Shown in pieces: positions 29,721-38,696 of a stretch of 64,000 nt of DNA. Source of the DNA: Brevibacterium ihuae (GTDB taxonomy: Bacteria > Actinomycetota > Actinomycetes > Actinomycetales > Brevibacteriaceae); assembly GCF_900184225.1 (NCBI RefSeq), contig NZ_FXWZ01000003.1, positions 1,367,684 to 1,431,683 of the forward strand. The letters are read 5' to 3'. Each line of letters starts with the position of its first letter. Within the stretch, counting starts at the first letter, position 1. The translations under genes were made by a program, and so were the position numbers. Under the pieces are notes generated by a model. That model did not search any database, was not told where the DNA came from, and saw only the letters and a program-made list of their open reading frames with translations.

Positions 29721-29761
29721 CACGACAGAGCCCCTCGGGGTCTCCGAGGGGCTCTGTCGTG
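29721..29761. terminator. Bidirectional hairpin terminator
   Basis: An 18-bp perfect stem (29721-29738 with 29744-29761) and a 5-nt loop lie between the convergent LppM-like and acyl-CoA dehydrogenase genes. Short ATGCAACG repeats just upstream are not explained. Confidence 0.8.
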
Positions 29762-29794
29762 CTCCGACTGGGCCCGTGCGGACCTCGGCGGGAC

Positions 29795-30940
29795 TCAGCT
29801 CACGTCGGCAGCCTCGGGCTCGATGAGTCCGCCGAGCTCGGCGAGCTCCGCGGTGAGCGACTTCTGGTCGTCGAAGGTGCGCGGGATGACGGTGAGGCGC
29901 TTGGCGTAGTGGCCGATGGGGTACTCCATCGTCATGCCGATGCCGCCGTGCATCTGGATCGACTCCTGGCTGATCTGCTCGGCCGCGTCGTCGATGATGA
30001 TCTTCGCGGCGACGACGTCGGTGTGACGCGACTTCGAGGTGCCGTCGACGTCCTGGGTGACCGCGAGCCGGGAGTACAGCGCCATGCTCTTGGCGCCCTC
30101 GAGCGTGGCGTACATGTCGGCCGCACGGTGCTGGAGCACCTGGTTGCGGCCGATGGGCGCGCCGAACTGCTCGCGGGTGTGGAGGTACTCCGCGGTCATC
30201 TTGAGCGAGGCCTCCATCGCACCGACGGCCTCGGCCGCGAGTGCGGCGTTGGCGGTGTCGATGACCCGGGTGATCGCATCGCTCGCGTCGCCGGTGCCCA
30301 GGCGGGTCGCCGGGGCGTTCTCGAAGAGGACCGAGGCGGTCTTGAGGCCGTCGGCCTGGGTGCGCACGTCGACGGTCACGCCCTCGGCCTGCGCGTCGAC
30401 GAGGAACAGTCCCACGCCGCCGTCGACGGCTGCGGAGACGACGAACTGCGTGGCGGCGTCCCCGCCGAGCACGCCGGACTTCTCACCGGTGAGGGTGGCC
30501 TCGTCGCCGGACACGGCGGCGGTGGTCGCCGGGGCGGTGAGGTCGTAGCGGCTGTTCGGCTCCTGGCCGGCGAAGGCGAGGAAGGTCGATCCCTCGGACA
30601 CGCCGGGCAGGATCTCCGCCTTCTGCGCGTCGGTGCCGGCGGCATTCACCAGTCCGCCGCCGAGCACGACGGTGGCGAGGTAGGGCTCGAGCACGAGGGC
30701 GCGGCCGAACTCCTCCATGACCACGGCCACCTCGGCGAAGCCCATTCCGGCGCCGCCGTGCTCCTCGGCGAAGGGCAGACCCAGGAGACCGATCTCGGCG
30801 TACTGGTTCCACATCTCCTCGCTCCAGCCCTTCTCGGAGGCGAGGATTTCGTCGCGGGTGCCCGCGTCGTACTTGGACTTGAGCAGGCGGGCGACGGTCG
30901 AGCCGAGCTCCTGCTGGACATCATTGAGTTCGAGATCCAT
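29795..30940 (-). CDS. Acyl-CoA dehydrogenase, small/regulatory-type subunit
   Basis: A 381-residue acyl-CoA dehydrogenase-fold protein. It has the N-terminal LGLPFAEEHGGAGMGF segment and the FAD-binding REQFGAPIGRNQVLQHRAADM and QESIQMHGGIGMTMEYPIGHYAKR motifs. The usual catalytic Glu loop (YEGT-like) near the C-terminus is missing; the chain ends with FDDQKSLTAELAELGG. Together with the next gene it matches actinobacterial two-subunit (alpha2beta2) dehydrogenases of the FadE28/29 or PimC/PimD kind. It is second in an operon, 31 nt after the large subunit. Confidence 0.88.
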   Translation of the reverse strand: MDLELNDVQQELGSTVARLLKSKYDAGTRDEILASEKGWSEEMWNQYAEIGLLGLPFAEEHGGAGMGFAEVAVVMEEFGRALVLEPYLATVVLGGGLVNAAGTDAQKAEILPGVSEGSTFLAFAGQEPNSRYDLTAPATTAAVSGDEATLTGEKSGVLGGDAATQFVVSAAVDGGVGLFLVDAQAEGVTVDVRTQADGLKTASVLFENAPATRLGTGDASDAITRVIDTANAALAAEAVGAMEASLKMTAEYLHTREQFGAPIGRNQVLQHRAADMYATLEGAKSMALYSRLAVTQDVDGTSKSRHTDVVAAKIIIDDAAEQISQESIQMHGGIGMTMEYPIGHYAKRLTVIPRTFDDQKSLTAELAELGGLIEPEAADVS

Positions 30941-30971
30941 GGGGCGATTCTCCTTACGATTGCGTCGTGGC

Positions 30972-32165
30972 TCAGAGGCCGAGCAGAGCCTTGGAAATGA
31001 TGGACCGCTGGACTTCGGACGAACCGCCGTAGATCGTCACCTTGCGGTAGTTGAAGTACGCCTTGAGGGCGTCCGGGGCGCCGGGCGGCAGCGTGGTGAA
31101 GCCGTCGGCGACCTCGCGGGAGTCGACGAAGTCGAGGGCCTGCGGGCCGAGCACGTCGACGAGCAGCTCGGTGATGTCCTGCTGGAGCTTGGAGCCGCGC
31201 AGCTTGAGCACCGAGGAGCGGGGGTCGGGCTTGTCGGAGCCGGCCGACTGGGTCGACAGGATGCGCAGCTGGGTGAACTCGAGCGCGGTGAGCTCGGCCT
31301 CGACCTTGGCCAGGCGGGCCGCGAAGAGCGGGTCCTGGAGCAGGGTGCCGCGCGGGGTGCGGGTGGTCGCGGCGTAGGCCTTGGCGCGCGCGAGAGCGAC
31401 CTTCGAGGCGCCGATCCGGGCGATGCCGGTGCGCTCGTTGCCGAGCAGGAACTTCGCGTAGGTCCAGCCCTTGTTCTCCTCGCCGACGAGGTTCTCGACC
31501 GGGACCTCGACGTTCTCGAAGAAGACCTCGTTGACCTCATGGCCGCCGTCGATGAGCTGGATCGGACGCACGGTCACGCCCGGGGTCGTCATGTCGATGA
31601 GGAGGAAGGAGATGCCCGCCTGCTTCTTGACGTTCGGATCCGTGCGCACGAGCATGAAGATCCAGTCGCCGTACTGGCCGAGCGTGGTCCACGTCTTCTG
31701 GCCGTTGACGATGTACTTGTCGCCCTGCTTGACCGCGGTGGTCTTGAGCGAGGCGAGGTCCGACCCGGCATTCGGCTCGGAGAAGCCCTGGCTCCACCAG
31801 ATGTCGAGGTTGGCGGTCTTCGGGAGGAAGCGCTCCTTGATCTCCTGGCTGCCGAAGGTCGCGATCACCGGGCCGACCATCGAGGCGTTGAACGCGAGCG
31901 GGGACGGCACGGAGGCGAGCTGCATCTCCTCGAGCCAGATGTGGCGCTGCACGGGGGTCCAGTCCTGGCCGCCCCATTCGACGGGCCAGTTGGGCACCGC
32001 GTAGCCGTGCTTGTTGAGGATCTGCATCGAGGTGACCATGTCCTCTTTGCTCAGCTCTTCGCCGATCGCATTGCGACGACGGATGTCCTCGGGGATCTCG
32101 GTGCGATAGAACTCGCGCATGTGCTGTGCGAACTCGAGTTCTTCCTTGCTCAGCAGGTTATCCAT
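30972..32165 (-). CDS. Acyl-CoA dehydrogenase, large subunit
   Basis: A 397-residue catalytic-type subunit. It has the WWSQGFSEPNAGSDLASLKT FAD/substrate motif and the C-terminal IYGGSSEVQRSII. At the position of the medium-chain catalytic Glu (YEG) there is Gly. The alternative base position on the helix LLGNERTGIAR carries Glu, as reported for heterotetrameric FadE enzymes. The neighbour supplies the partner subunit. The substrate is probably a bulky or dicarboxylic acyl-CoA, but this is inference. The ATG at 32165 has GAGGAAG upstream. Confidence 0.88.
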   Translation of the reverse strand: MDNLLSKEELEFAQHMREFYRTEIPEDIRRRNAIGEELSKEDMVTSMQILNKHGYAVPNWPVEWGGQDWTPVQRHIWLEEMQLASVPSPLAFNASMVGPVIATFGSQEIKERFLPKTANLDIWWSQGFSEPNAGSDLASLKTTAVKQGDKYIVNGQKTWTTLGQYGDWIFMLVRTDPNVKKQAGISFLLIDMTTPGVTVRPIQLIDGGHEVNEVFFENVEVPVENLVGEENKGWTYAKFLLGNERTGIARIGASKVALARAKAYAATTRTPRGTLLQDPLFAARLAKVEAELTALEFTQLRILSTQSAGSDKPDPRSSVLKLRGSKLQQDITELLVDVLGPQALDFVDSREVADGFTTLPPGAPDALKAYFNYRKVTIYGGSSEVQRSIISKALLGL

Positions 32166-32244
32166 GGGATCTTCCTCGATCGATCGTTCAGGGATGGGGT
32201 CTGCCCCCAGTGTACGGCGTGGGGTGGCGGCAGTCACAATTGAC

Positions 32245-32262
32245 GGTTACCGGTTGGTAGCC
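32245..32262. promoter_or_regulatory. Imperfect palindrome, TetR-type operator candidate
   Basis: GGTTACCGGTTGGTAGCC has dyad symmetry at 6 of 9 positions and a TACC-GGTT-GGTA centre. It lies between the divergent acyl-CoA dehydrogenase operon and the FMN-binding gene, just after TTGACG. TetR-family repressors of acyl-CoA metabolism often use ACCGG/GGT-type operators. No regulator gene is adjacent. Confidence 0.35.
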
Positions 32263-32442
32263 GGTCGTTGCCCGCAGGTCCCGCACCGTTGGGCCGCGCC
32301 GACTTCGAGACGGATCGCCTTGCGGAGCGGATGGGCTCCCGCCTGCGGGCGGCCGGCGCTAGAGTGCTGTGCATCACACCGGGCGCCTCTCGCCCCGCAG
32401 GAGGGGGCAGGTGTTCGAGAACCCCCCCAGCGAGGAGGACCC

Positions 32443-32877
32443 ATGAGCCGCGAGAATCCCGTGCAGGACCTGCCGGAGGAGGAGAGCCTCGCGCTCCTCG
32501 AAGGGAAGGACTACGGGCGGCTGGTGTTCAGCGTCGGCGGCGAGGTGGAGATCTTCCCCATCAACTACCACGCGGCCGGACGGGAGATCACCTTCCGCAC
32601 CGCTCCGGGCACCAAGCTCGCCGGCAGCCTCATCGCCGGCCGGGCGGTGTTCGAGGTCGATGACGTCGCCGAGGACGAGGTGTGGAGCGTCATCGTGCGC
32701 GGCCCGGTGCGCACGCTCGAGACCGAGGCGGAGATCGATGCGGCCGAGGAGCTCGATCTCCGGCCGTTCGTGCCGACCGTCAAGCGGTTCTTCGTCCGCC
32801 TCGACGCCGACGAGGTCTCCGGGCGCCGGTTCCGCCGCGGTCCGGAGCCGGAGGCGCCGCTCGACGTCCCCGACTGA
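32443..32877 (+). CDS. Pyridoxamine 5'-phosphate oxidase-like FMN-binding protein
   Basis: A 144-residue split-barrel flavoprotein. Typical features are YGRLVFSVGGEVEIFPINY (strand with FMN-contact residues), ITFRTAPGTKLAGSL and VFEVDDVAEDEVWSVIVRGPVRTL. It belongs to the Pyridox_ox_2-like group, which includes F420- or FMN-dependent proteins of unknown substrates. A GAGGAGG ribosome-binding site at 32432-32438 fixes the ATG at 32443. Monocistronic, divergent from the dehydrogenase operon. Confidence 0.85.
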   Translation: MSRENPVQDLPEEESLALLEGKDYGRLVFSVGGEVEIFPINYHAAGREITFRTAPGTKLAGSLIAGRAVFEVDDVAEDEVWSVIVRGPVRTLETEAEIDAAEELDLRPFVPTVKRFFVRLDADEVSGRRFRRGPEPEAPLDVPD

Positions 32878-33059
32878 GCCCGCGGTCCCCGACACTCCCT
32901 CGTGCGGGAGGGGCCGAGCCGCTCAGCACGTACCTGCCACTGCCTCCCCGCCTCCGTGCCCGCATGTGCCGGGTCCGGTGACGGTGCGGCGGTGCCGTGC
33001 TCCCGGTCACGCCCGTGCGGGTGGTGTCCGACGCCGGCCCCGCGCAGTGCCGCCGCGCG

Positions 33060-34073
33060 TCAGCGGCCGAGGTCGCGGCGGAGGAAGCGGATGATTCCTG
33101 CCGCCCACACGAGCGCGAGCAGTAGGAGCACCCATAGGGGAGCGGCCGACCAGCCCTCGGCGAGCGGTTCGTGGCCGTAGGCCCAGCGGTACGGCGACAG
33201 ATCGAGCATCCAGGCAGTGTCCTCGCTCTGCGACCCCACGGCGTTGAGCAGGTAGGACCCGACGACTACCGCCGCGCCCGCCCCGGTGGCCGCGACCCGG
33301 CGTCCCGTGGCCGCGCCGCCCGCCAACGCTGCGCACCCGGCGAGGACGAGGAGGAGGAAGTACGAGGTCCCCGCCGCGAGGATCCCGGTCGTCTCGAGCC
33401 CGAGGTCGCCCGGACCGTCGAGCACCGCCATGACGAGCGCCGCGGTCGCGGCGAGCGCGAGGCAGCGGACGACGACCGCCGCCGTCGCCTGCAGGACGTA
33501 GTCGAGGCGGGAGATCCCGTGGGAGAGGTGGAGCTCGAGGTCCCCGGCCTCCTCCGGTCCCGCGATCGCCTTCGTTCCCCAGCCGATCGCCGCGACCGAC
33601 CTCACCGCGAACCCGAGGAGACCGAGGAACGTCGCCTGGACGTATCCCGCGCCCGACGAGAGCGCGGCCGCTCCGCCGATGGCGTTGAGGATCTCCGGCG
33701 GGAACGACTCCATGAGGGCGGTGTCGACGGTGAGGGCCTCGGCCATGGAGCCGTAGAGCGCGAGGTAGAGCGTTCCGATCCCGGCGATCGCGAGGCACCA
33801 CAGGAGCAGCGCCCGCCACCCGTTGCGCAGAGTGAGGCGGAGCAGAGCGAGGGGTGCAGCTCGCCGAGCGGCATCACGGTGGAGGCGCTCCGAACGTTCG
33901 TGGGCGGCACGCCGGGCGGTTCCGGCTGGTGCCGACGGCTCATTCGAGGCCGGTGGCCCGCCCTGTTCCGTCGTCCCACCCGGCGTCAGCCCCCCGCCGG
34001 TCCCCGGCGTCCCAGCGGTGACGCGGGCCTCGGCGGCGGGGGTGCTGTCCTGGGTGAAGTGTCGATCGCTCAT
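33060..34073 (-). CDS. ABC-2-type permease (drug/antibiotic exporter type)
   Basis: A 337-residue membrane protein with about six helices beginning at residue 83 (GWRALLLWCLAIAGIGTLYLALYG). The N-terminal 80 residues are low-complexity and cytoplasmic. It resembles one half of the polyketide-antibiotic ABC exporters, in which the full permease usually has about twelve helices. It overlaps the ATPase gene upstream by four bases. Because that ATPase is interrupted by an integrated element, this transporter is probably not functional in the present chromosome. Confidence 0.8.
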   Translation of the reverse strand: MSDRHFTQDSTPAAEARVTAGTPGTGGGLTPGGTTEQGGPPASNEPSAPAGTARRAAHERSERLHRDAARRAAPLALLRLTLRNGWRALLLWCLAIAGIGTLYLALYGSMAEALTVDTALMESFPPEILNAIGGAAALSSGAGYVQATFLGLLGFAVRSVAAIGWGTKAIAGPEEAGDLELHLSHGISRLDYVLQATAAVVVRCLALAATAALVMAVLDGPGDLGLETTGILAAGTSYFLLLVLAGCAALAGGAATGRRVAATGAGAAVVVGSYLLNAVGSQSEDTAWMLDLSPYRWAYGHEPLAEGWSAAPLWVLLLLALVWAAGIIRFLRRDLGR

Positions 34074-34872
34074 GGCTGCTCCCGGTAGAGATCGAGCACC
34101 GTGTCCTCGAGATCGCGCTGCCGGAACGTGAAGTCGACGACGTCGAACGCGGAGAGGAGGGCGACGACCCGGTCGGCCTCGACGGACCCAGGGACCTGCC
34201 CGGTCACCTCGACGATCCCCGCGGCGAGCTCGCGGGTGCTCAGACCTGCGGCCACCTCGGCGCCCAACAGTCGCTCTGACTCCCTCGCGAGGAGCTCACG
34301 GTCGGGCTCGCGGAGGAGCGCGCTGAAATCGTGTCCGGCATCGCGGCGGAGGTCGGCGACGGAGGCCTCGCGCACGAGGCGTCCGCGGTTGAGAACCGCC
34401 GCGTGCTCGGCGATGTGCTCGATCTCGCCGAGCACATGGGAGGACAGGAGGACCGTCGCGCCGGTCTCCGCCGCCTCACGGGTGATCGTGAGGAACTCGT
34501 GCTGGAGCAGCGGGTCGAGGCCCGAGGTGGGCTCGTCGAGGATGAGCAGCTCCGGTTCGTGGATGAAGGCCTGGATCACGCCGAGCTTCTGCTTGTTGCC
34601 CTTCGACAGCGTGCGGATCCGCCGGTGCGGGTCGACGCCGAGGCGCTCGCACCACGCGTCGATCTGCCCGATCGCCGCAGGGGCATTGAGCCGGCAGAAG
34701 AACTCGAGGACCTGCCGCCCGGTCGCCGTGCCGGCGGCGGTGAGCTCGCCCGGCAGGTAGCCGAGTCGCCGGCGCAGTGCCGGGCCGCCGGAGCGCGGGT
34801 TCTCGCCGAGGACCCGGATGCTCCCGGTCGTGGGGCGCAGGTAGTCGATGAGCAGCCGCATCGTCGTCGACT
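34070..34872 (-). pseudogene. 3' fragment of ABC transporter ATPase split by the integrated element
   Basis: This fragment begins in the middle of Walker A: native sequence starts at the Lys of KSTTMRLLIDYLRPTTG. It carries the Q-loop region, the signature-like LSKGNKQKLGVIQAFIHEP, Walker B ELLILDEPTSGLDP and the C-terminal drug-ABC domain. The missing 5' portion lies 8.3 kb away beyond the element. Joining 43325-43190 to 34872-34070 gives 939 nt, exactly 313 codons with no frameshift. The fragment could be read from a TTG in the element at 34915, but without the P-loop glycines it cannot bind ATP normally. Confidence 0.93.
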
Positions 34873-34894
34873 TGTCGACGTGTCGGGTTTGACC
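34851..34894 (+). other. attL of the integrated element
   Basis: The left junction is at TTG 34872-34874. Bases up to 34872 belong to the host ABC ATPase and those from 34873 to the element. The element-derived arm ends in TGACC at 34890-34894. Together with the arm at the right end it forms an imperfect inverted repeat (13 of 21 positions) whose centre falls exactly between the two T's. This is the layout expected for serine-integrase attP with a TT crossover dinucleotide. Confidence 0.85.
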
Positions 34895-34926
34895 GGCGTA
34901 CCTACCAGGCAACAAGGGAGGTCGTC

Positions 34927-36378
34927 ATGGACGGCACAACAGCAAGCAACGGCGTGGAGCAGGTGGTGGTGTACCTGCGCATCAGTGAGGATCGTACCGG
35001 TGCGGAGGCCGGGGTCGAGCGGCAGCGGCAGGACTGCCTGGACATGTGCGCTCGGCTCGGGATCACCGATCCGGCGATCTTCATGGACAACGACATCTCG
35101 GCCTACTCGGGCAAGAAGCGCGCCGGCTACCTCGACTTGTTGGAGCGGGTGAAGCTGGGGCCGTCGCGGATCGTGGCGTGGCATGTGGATCGTCTCTACC
35201 GTCGCCCCCGCGAGCTGGAAGACCTCATCGACCTCGTGGAAGCCCACCCGATCCGCATCGAGACCGTCAAGGGCGGCGCGTTCGGCCTGAACACCCACGA
35301 GGGCAGGTTGATGGCCCGGCAGCTCGTCGCGATCGCCTCTTACGAGTCCGGGCACAAGGCCGACCGCATCCGCCGGGCGAATCAGCAGAAGGCCGAACGT
35401 GGTGACTGGCACGGCGGGCCGAAGTACGGGTACGGCATCGGCGGCGTCCTCATCCCCGAGGAAGCAGCGGTCATCCGGGAGATGGCCGACCGGTTCCTCG
35501 CGGGCCAGTCGGTGCGGCAGATCACCAGGTGGCTCAACCGCGACGACGGCCCGACACCGCCGTCGAAGGGGAAGAGCCGGTTGAACGTGTGGCACGAGAG
35601 CACCGTCGGCTCGATCCTGTGCTCGGCACGCATCTCCGGGCAACGGGCCTACGAACCGGCCTCCAAGACGACAGCGACGTGGGAGCGGCGGGACCGGGCG
35701 ATCCTCGGACCGGGGAACTGGGAGGCGATCATCACCCCCGAAGAGACGATGCGTATCCGGGCGGTCTTCAACCACCCCGACCGGCGCGTGGGCCGCTCCT
35801 CCAAGAGCCTCCTCGCTGGGCTGATCACCTGCGCCAAGTGCGGCAACACCCTCGTCTCCTCGGGTCTCCACCGGGGCGAGACCTCCATCGGGAAGCGACG
35901 CTTCTACCGCTGCCTGCCACTCCCCGGAAGGCCCGAGCGGGGCGGACTCGTCGTGTCCGCCCACGGCATCGAGACACTGGTGAGCGAGGCCATGATCGCG
36001 CGCCTGGCCGCGACCACAATGCCCGCCACCGCGCCGGGTCAAGATGCGGGAGTGTTTGCGGCGATGGAGCAGATCACCGCCGCGAGGCAGCGCATGGAGG
36101 ACATGGCCCGCGACTACGGAGCCGGGCTGCTCTCCCGCACGGAGCTACACGCGGCGAAGACCGCCGCCACCGCGACGATCAGCAACGCCGAACTCGTCCT
36201 CGGGCGCAACGCGAAGTCCTCGGCGTTGAAAGGCATACCCATCGGCGACGAAACCGCGCTGCGGCACGCCTGGGATCAGGAGTGGTCGATCCCGCAGAAG
36301 CGAGCGATCATCGCCGCCCTGGTGGACACGCTCGTCGTCAAGCCCGCAGAACCGGGTGTCAAGCCCTGGGTTTGGTAG
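34927..36378 (+). CDS. Large serine integrase/recombinase, C-terminus probably trimmed by IS3
   Basis: Site-specific recombinase of 483 residues. The catalytic domain begins VVVYLRISEDRTGAEAG with the nucleophilic serine at residue 20, and carries the Arg-rich VDRLYRRPRELEDLIDLV region. The recombinase domain (about 170-280) and a zinc ribbon (CAKCGN near 303 with a later YRC) follow, with a helical C-terminal part. It begins 54 nt from the attL crossover, with AAGGGAGG at 34914-34921 as ribosome-binding site. The stop codon TAG (36376-36378) coincides with the IS3 terminal TAGAGGC. The native protein therefore probably extended further, perhaps 10-15 residues. Confidence 0.9.
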   Translation: MDGTTASNGVEQVVVYLRISEDRTGAEAGVERQRQDCLDMCARLGITDPAIFMDNDISAYSGKKRAGYLDLLERVKLGPSRIVAWHVDRLYRRPRELEDLIDLVEAHPIRIETVKGGAFGLNTHEGRLMARQLVAIASYESGHKADRIRRANQQKAERGDWHGGPKYGYGIGGVLIPEEAAVIREMADRFLAGQSVRQITRWLNRDDGPTPPSKGKSRLNVWHESTVGSILCSARISGQRAYEPASKTTATWERRDRAILGPGNWEAIITPEETMRIRAVFNHPDRRVGRSSKSLLAGLITCAKCGNTLVSSGLHRGETSIGKRRFYRCLPLPGRPERGGLVVSAHGIETLVSEAMIARLAATTMPATAPGQDAGVFAAMEQITAARQRMEDMARDYGAGLLSRTELHAAKTAATATISNAELVLGRNAKSSALKGIPIGDETALRHAWDQEWSIPQKRAIIAALVDTLVVKPAEPGVKPWVW

Positions 36379-36398
36379 AGGCTTCTTTTCTTGGTTTC

Positions 36399-37332
36399 CT
36401 ATGCGGCCACGCCTGTAGTGGTCTGCTGTTTGATCCAATCAGAATGCGCCTCGATCGGCGGCCGGTAGTGCAGCGCCGAATGCAGTCGGACGTGGTTGTA
36501 CCAAGCCACCCACTTCGACGTCTCGGCCATCACTTCGATCACTCCCGACCACTCCCGACCACTCCCGCCGGTCGATCAGTTCGGCCTTGTACACCGAGTT
36601 CAGCGCCTCGGCCATCACGTTATCGAAGGAATCGCCCCGCGAACCCACTGATGCCACGATCGCAGACTCGGCCAGCGTCTCGCCATAGCGAATCGAGCGG
36701 AACTGGACTCCGCGATCCGAGTGGTGAACGAGCCCGGATACATCGTGCCCGGCCCGGTACTTCGCCGCCAGAGCCATCGTGAGCGCGTCCCGGGCCAGGG
36801 ATTCACGCATATGGTTCGTCACCTGCCAGCCGACGATCTCGCGATGGAACACATCGAGGATGAACGTCGTGTACACCCACCCCGAGCGCGTCGGCACATA
36901 GGTGATATCGGCCACCCATAAGCAGTTCGGTGCAGGCGCGGTGAACTCCCGCTCGACGAGGTCCTCCGGGCACTCCTCGGCTCTGGCCGATGCCGTCTTG
37001 GGACGTTTGCGTTTGCGCCGCACCCCATCGATGCCCAGTTGGCGCATCAAACGCTCGACCGTGCAGCGGGCCACCGGCCCGAACCGGTCGGCGTGATCAC
37101 GGTTGATCGCTTTCCACATCTTGCGCACTCCATAGCAGGAGTAGTTCGCTTCGTAGATGTCCCGGATGACGACCATGAGATCGCAGTCCCGAATAGCCCG
37201 GGCCGAGGGCCGGCGCAGTTTGTACGCGTAGTACGAGCTCACAGCGATCCGTGCAGCAGTCCCGCGCAGGACCCGCACGATCGGCTCGACTCCGAACTCG
37301 TCACGATTCTCGTCGATGAAGTCGACGATCAC
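36399..37332 (-). pseudogene. IS3-family transposase OrfB, frameshifted near the 3' end
   Basis: Integrase-core (rve) transposase. The DDE residues are in CLWVADITYVPT (Asp), LVHHSDRGVQF (Asp) and MAEALNSVYKAELI (Glu). A 10-bp unit is tandemly duplicated at 36541-36560. It shifts the frame after EWSGV, so the present reading ends at 36439 with about 45 unrelated residues. Dropping one copy restores a normal C-terminus (VAWYNHVRLHSALHYRPP) and a stop at 36399. The DDE triad precedes the shift, so residual activity is possible but unlikely. Confidence 0.88.
36541..36570. repeat. 10-bp tandem duplication inside IS3 orfB
   Basis: ACTCCCGACC occurs twice in tandem (36541-36550 and 36551-36560), followed by the related ACTCCCGCCG. 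Removing one copy restores the transposase frame. Confidence 0.9.
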
Positions 37333-37381
37333 CTTGATGGGCGGTCGAGCTCCGCGATGCTCCTATGTCAAGTTGGATCGC

Positions 37382-38482
37382 TCAGGCGGCCATGAGCGGC
37401 ATCAACGACGCAGGATGTTCGATCGTCGACGGCCCCTCCAATGGAGCACCACCCTCGGGCGTCTGGGTGACAGGGGCCAGGTCGGCCCTCTGCGCGGCGT
37501 AGACGCGATCCGAGAGTCGACGTCGTAGGAGCCGCAGCGCCTCTTTGCGCGTCTTGCCGGCGGCAATGAGCTTGTCATAGTAGGTGGCGCCTTCCGCACC
37601 CATCCGGATCTGAGTGAGAGCAGCCATGTGCAGGGCGGTATTGATCGTGCGGTTCCCTCCACGCGAGAGTCGAACGCGGACCTTGTTGCCTGACCAGACT
37701 GGGATCGGCGCGGTCCCGTTGAATCTCGCGTAGGCATCGCGGGAGCGGAACCTGGCGATCCCCGCTGTCTCGCCAATGATCATCGCTGCGCCCAGGGTTC
37801 CCATGCCCGGGACGGCCACCAGTGAGGGATGACTGGCCCGCACCAGCCGGCTCAGGCGGCTCTCGAGCGTGTTGATCCTGACGGTCAGCTCGCGAATATC
37901 GACCAGCAGGTCGCGAGCGATCTCGGCGACCGCTCCGTCAGCTGTCGCCAGGTACTCGATCAGCTCGTCCAGGAGGTGGTACCGGCGCAGAGCACGAGAG
38001 GGAATCTCCAGCTCAGGATCGATTTCGTGGAGGAACCAGCGAGCCTTGGACTGCATCGCCGTGCGCCGTGCAACAAGGGTCCTGCGATGGTCCGACAGAA
38101 GCTTGATGTCCCTGGAAGTACCCGGCAGCTCAGCGGTCGGCAAGCCCTCTTCGCGAAGTGCTACCCGGGCCACGGCTTCCGCATCAATAGGGTCCGATTT
38201 GCCGCGTTCCCGGCTGCTGCGCCTCATGCCAGCCATCAACCTGGTGTGCACGCGAACGACTCGATGTCCGGCCTCGAGCAGGTCAGCCTCGAGCCGACGT
38301 GTCAGGTGGCGGCAGTCCTCGACCGCGACGGTGACGGTCTCGAAGCCTTCCAACCAGGTCAAGATCTTTCGATGCCCCACGGCACGTGCTTCGACCGTGA
38401 GTTCCTTGATTCTCCGGCCCACCTCGTCCACCGCGACGAGCGTGTGCCAGTCCTTGTGAGCGTCGATACCGATGACAGTCAT
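37382..38482 (-). CDS. IS110-family DEDD transposase
   Basis: A 366-residue transposase that looks intact. The N-terminal RuvC-like domain shows the DEDD residues in MTVIGIDAHKD, TVAVEDCRHL and GKSDPIDAEAVARVAL. The C-terminal Transposase_20 domain has VPGMGTLGAAMIIGE and the catalytic-serine region WSGNKVRVRLSRGGNRTINTAL. IS110 enzymes are RNA-guided recombinases that use a bridge RNA from the non-coding end. The gene lies close to the downstream end of the element (37358), leaving only 24 nt. Confidence 0.92.
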   Translation of the reverse strand: MTVIGIDAHKDWHTLVAVDEVGRRIKELTVEARAVGHRKILTWLEGFETVTVAVEDCRHLTRRLEADLLEAGHRVVRVHTRLMAGMRRSSRERGKSDPIDAEAVARVALREEGLPTAELPGTSRDIKLLSDHRRTLVARRTAMQSKARWFLHEIDPELEIPSRALRRYHLLDELIEYLATADGAVAEIARDLLVDIRELTVRINTLESRLSRLVRASHPSLVAVPGMGTLGAAMIIGETAGIARFRSRDAYARFNGTAPIPVWSGNKVRVRLSRGGNRTINTALHMAALTQIRMGAEGATYYDKLIAAGKTRKEALRLLRRRLSDRVYAAQRADLAPVTQTPEGGAPLEGPSTIEHPASLMPLMAA

Positions 38483-38696
38483 GACAGTCCCCTTCCCAGT
38501 CCGGTACTGCGCGAGCTGCGGTGCCGAACGCGGACGGGCACGCCTCAGTTGGGCAGTCGAACCAGCAGGCTCCTATCAGGCCACGCCCACTTCCAGCACC
38601 GCGGGTCCCGGAGAGACGGCACATCGCGGACAAGCTACGAAAGCAGCGAATAAACGAGCCAGCCCCGCCGGGATACCCTCATTCTGGTACTGACGC
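38483..38696 (-). ncRNA. Probable bridge-RNA locus of the IS110 element
   Basis: The only sizeable non-coding end of this IS110 copy lies upstream of its transposase. In IS110-group elements such as IS621 this is where the bridge RNA, with its target-binding and donor-binding loops, is encoded. The segment is GC-rich with several potential short stems. I did not identify the loops by eye. The call rests on position and family. Confidence 0.4.

Noticed and set aside
34070-34915. Complete ABC ATPase starting in the attL region
   Set aside because: The P-loop glycines are absent and the true 5' part is found beyond the element in exact frame.
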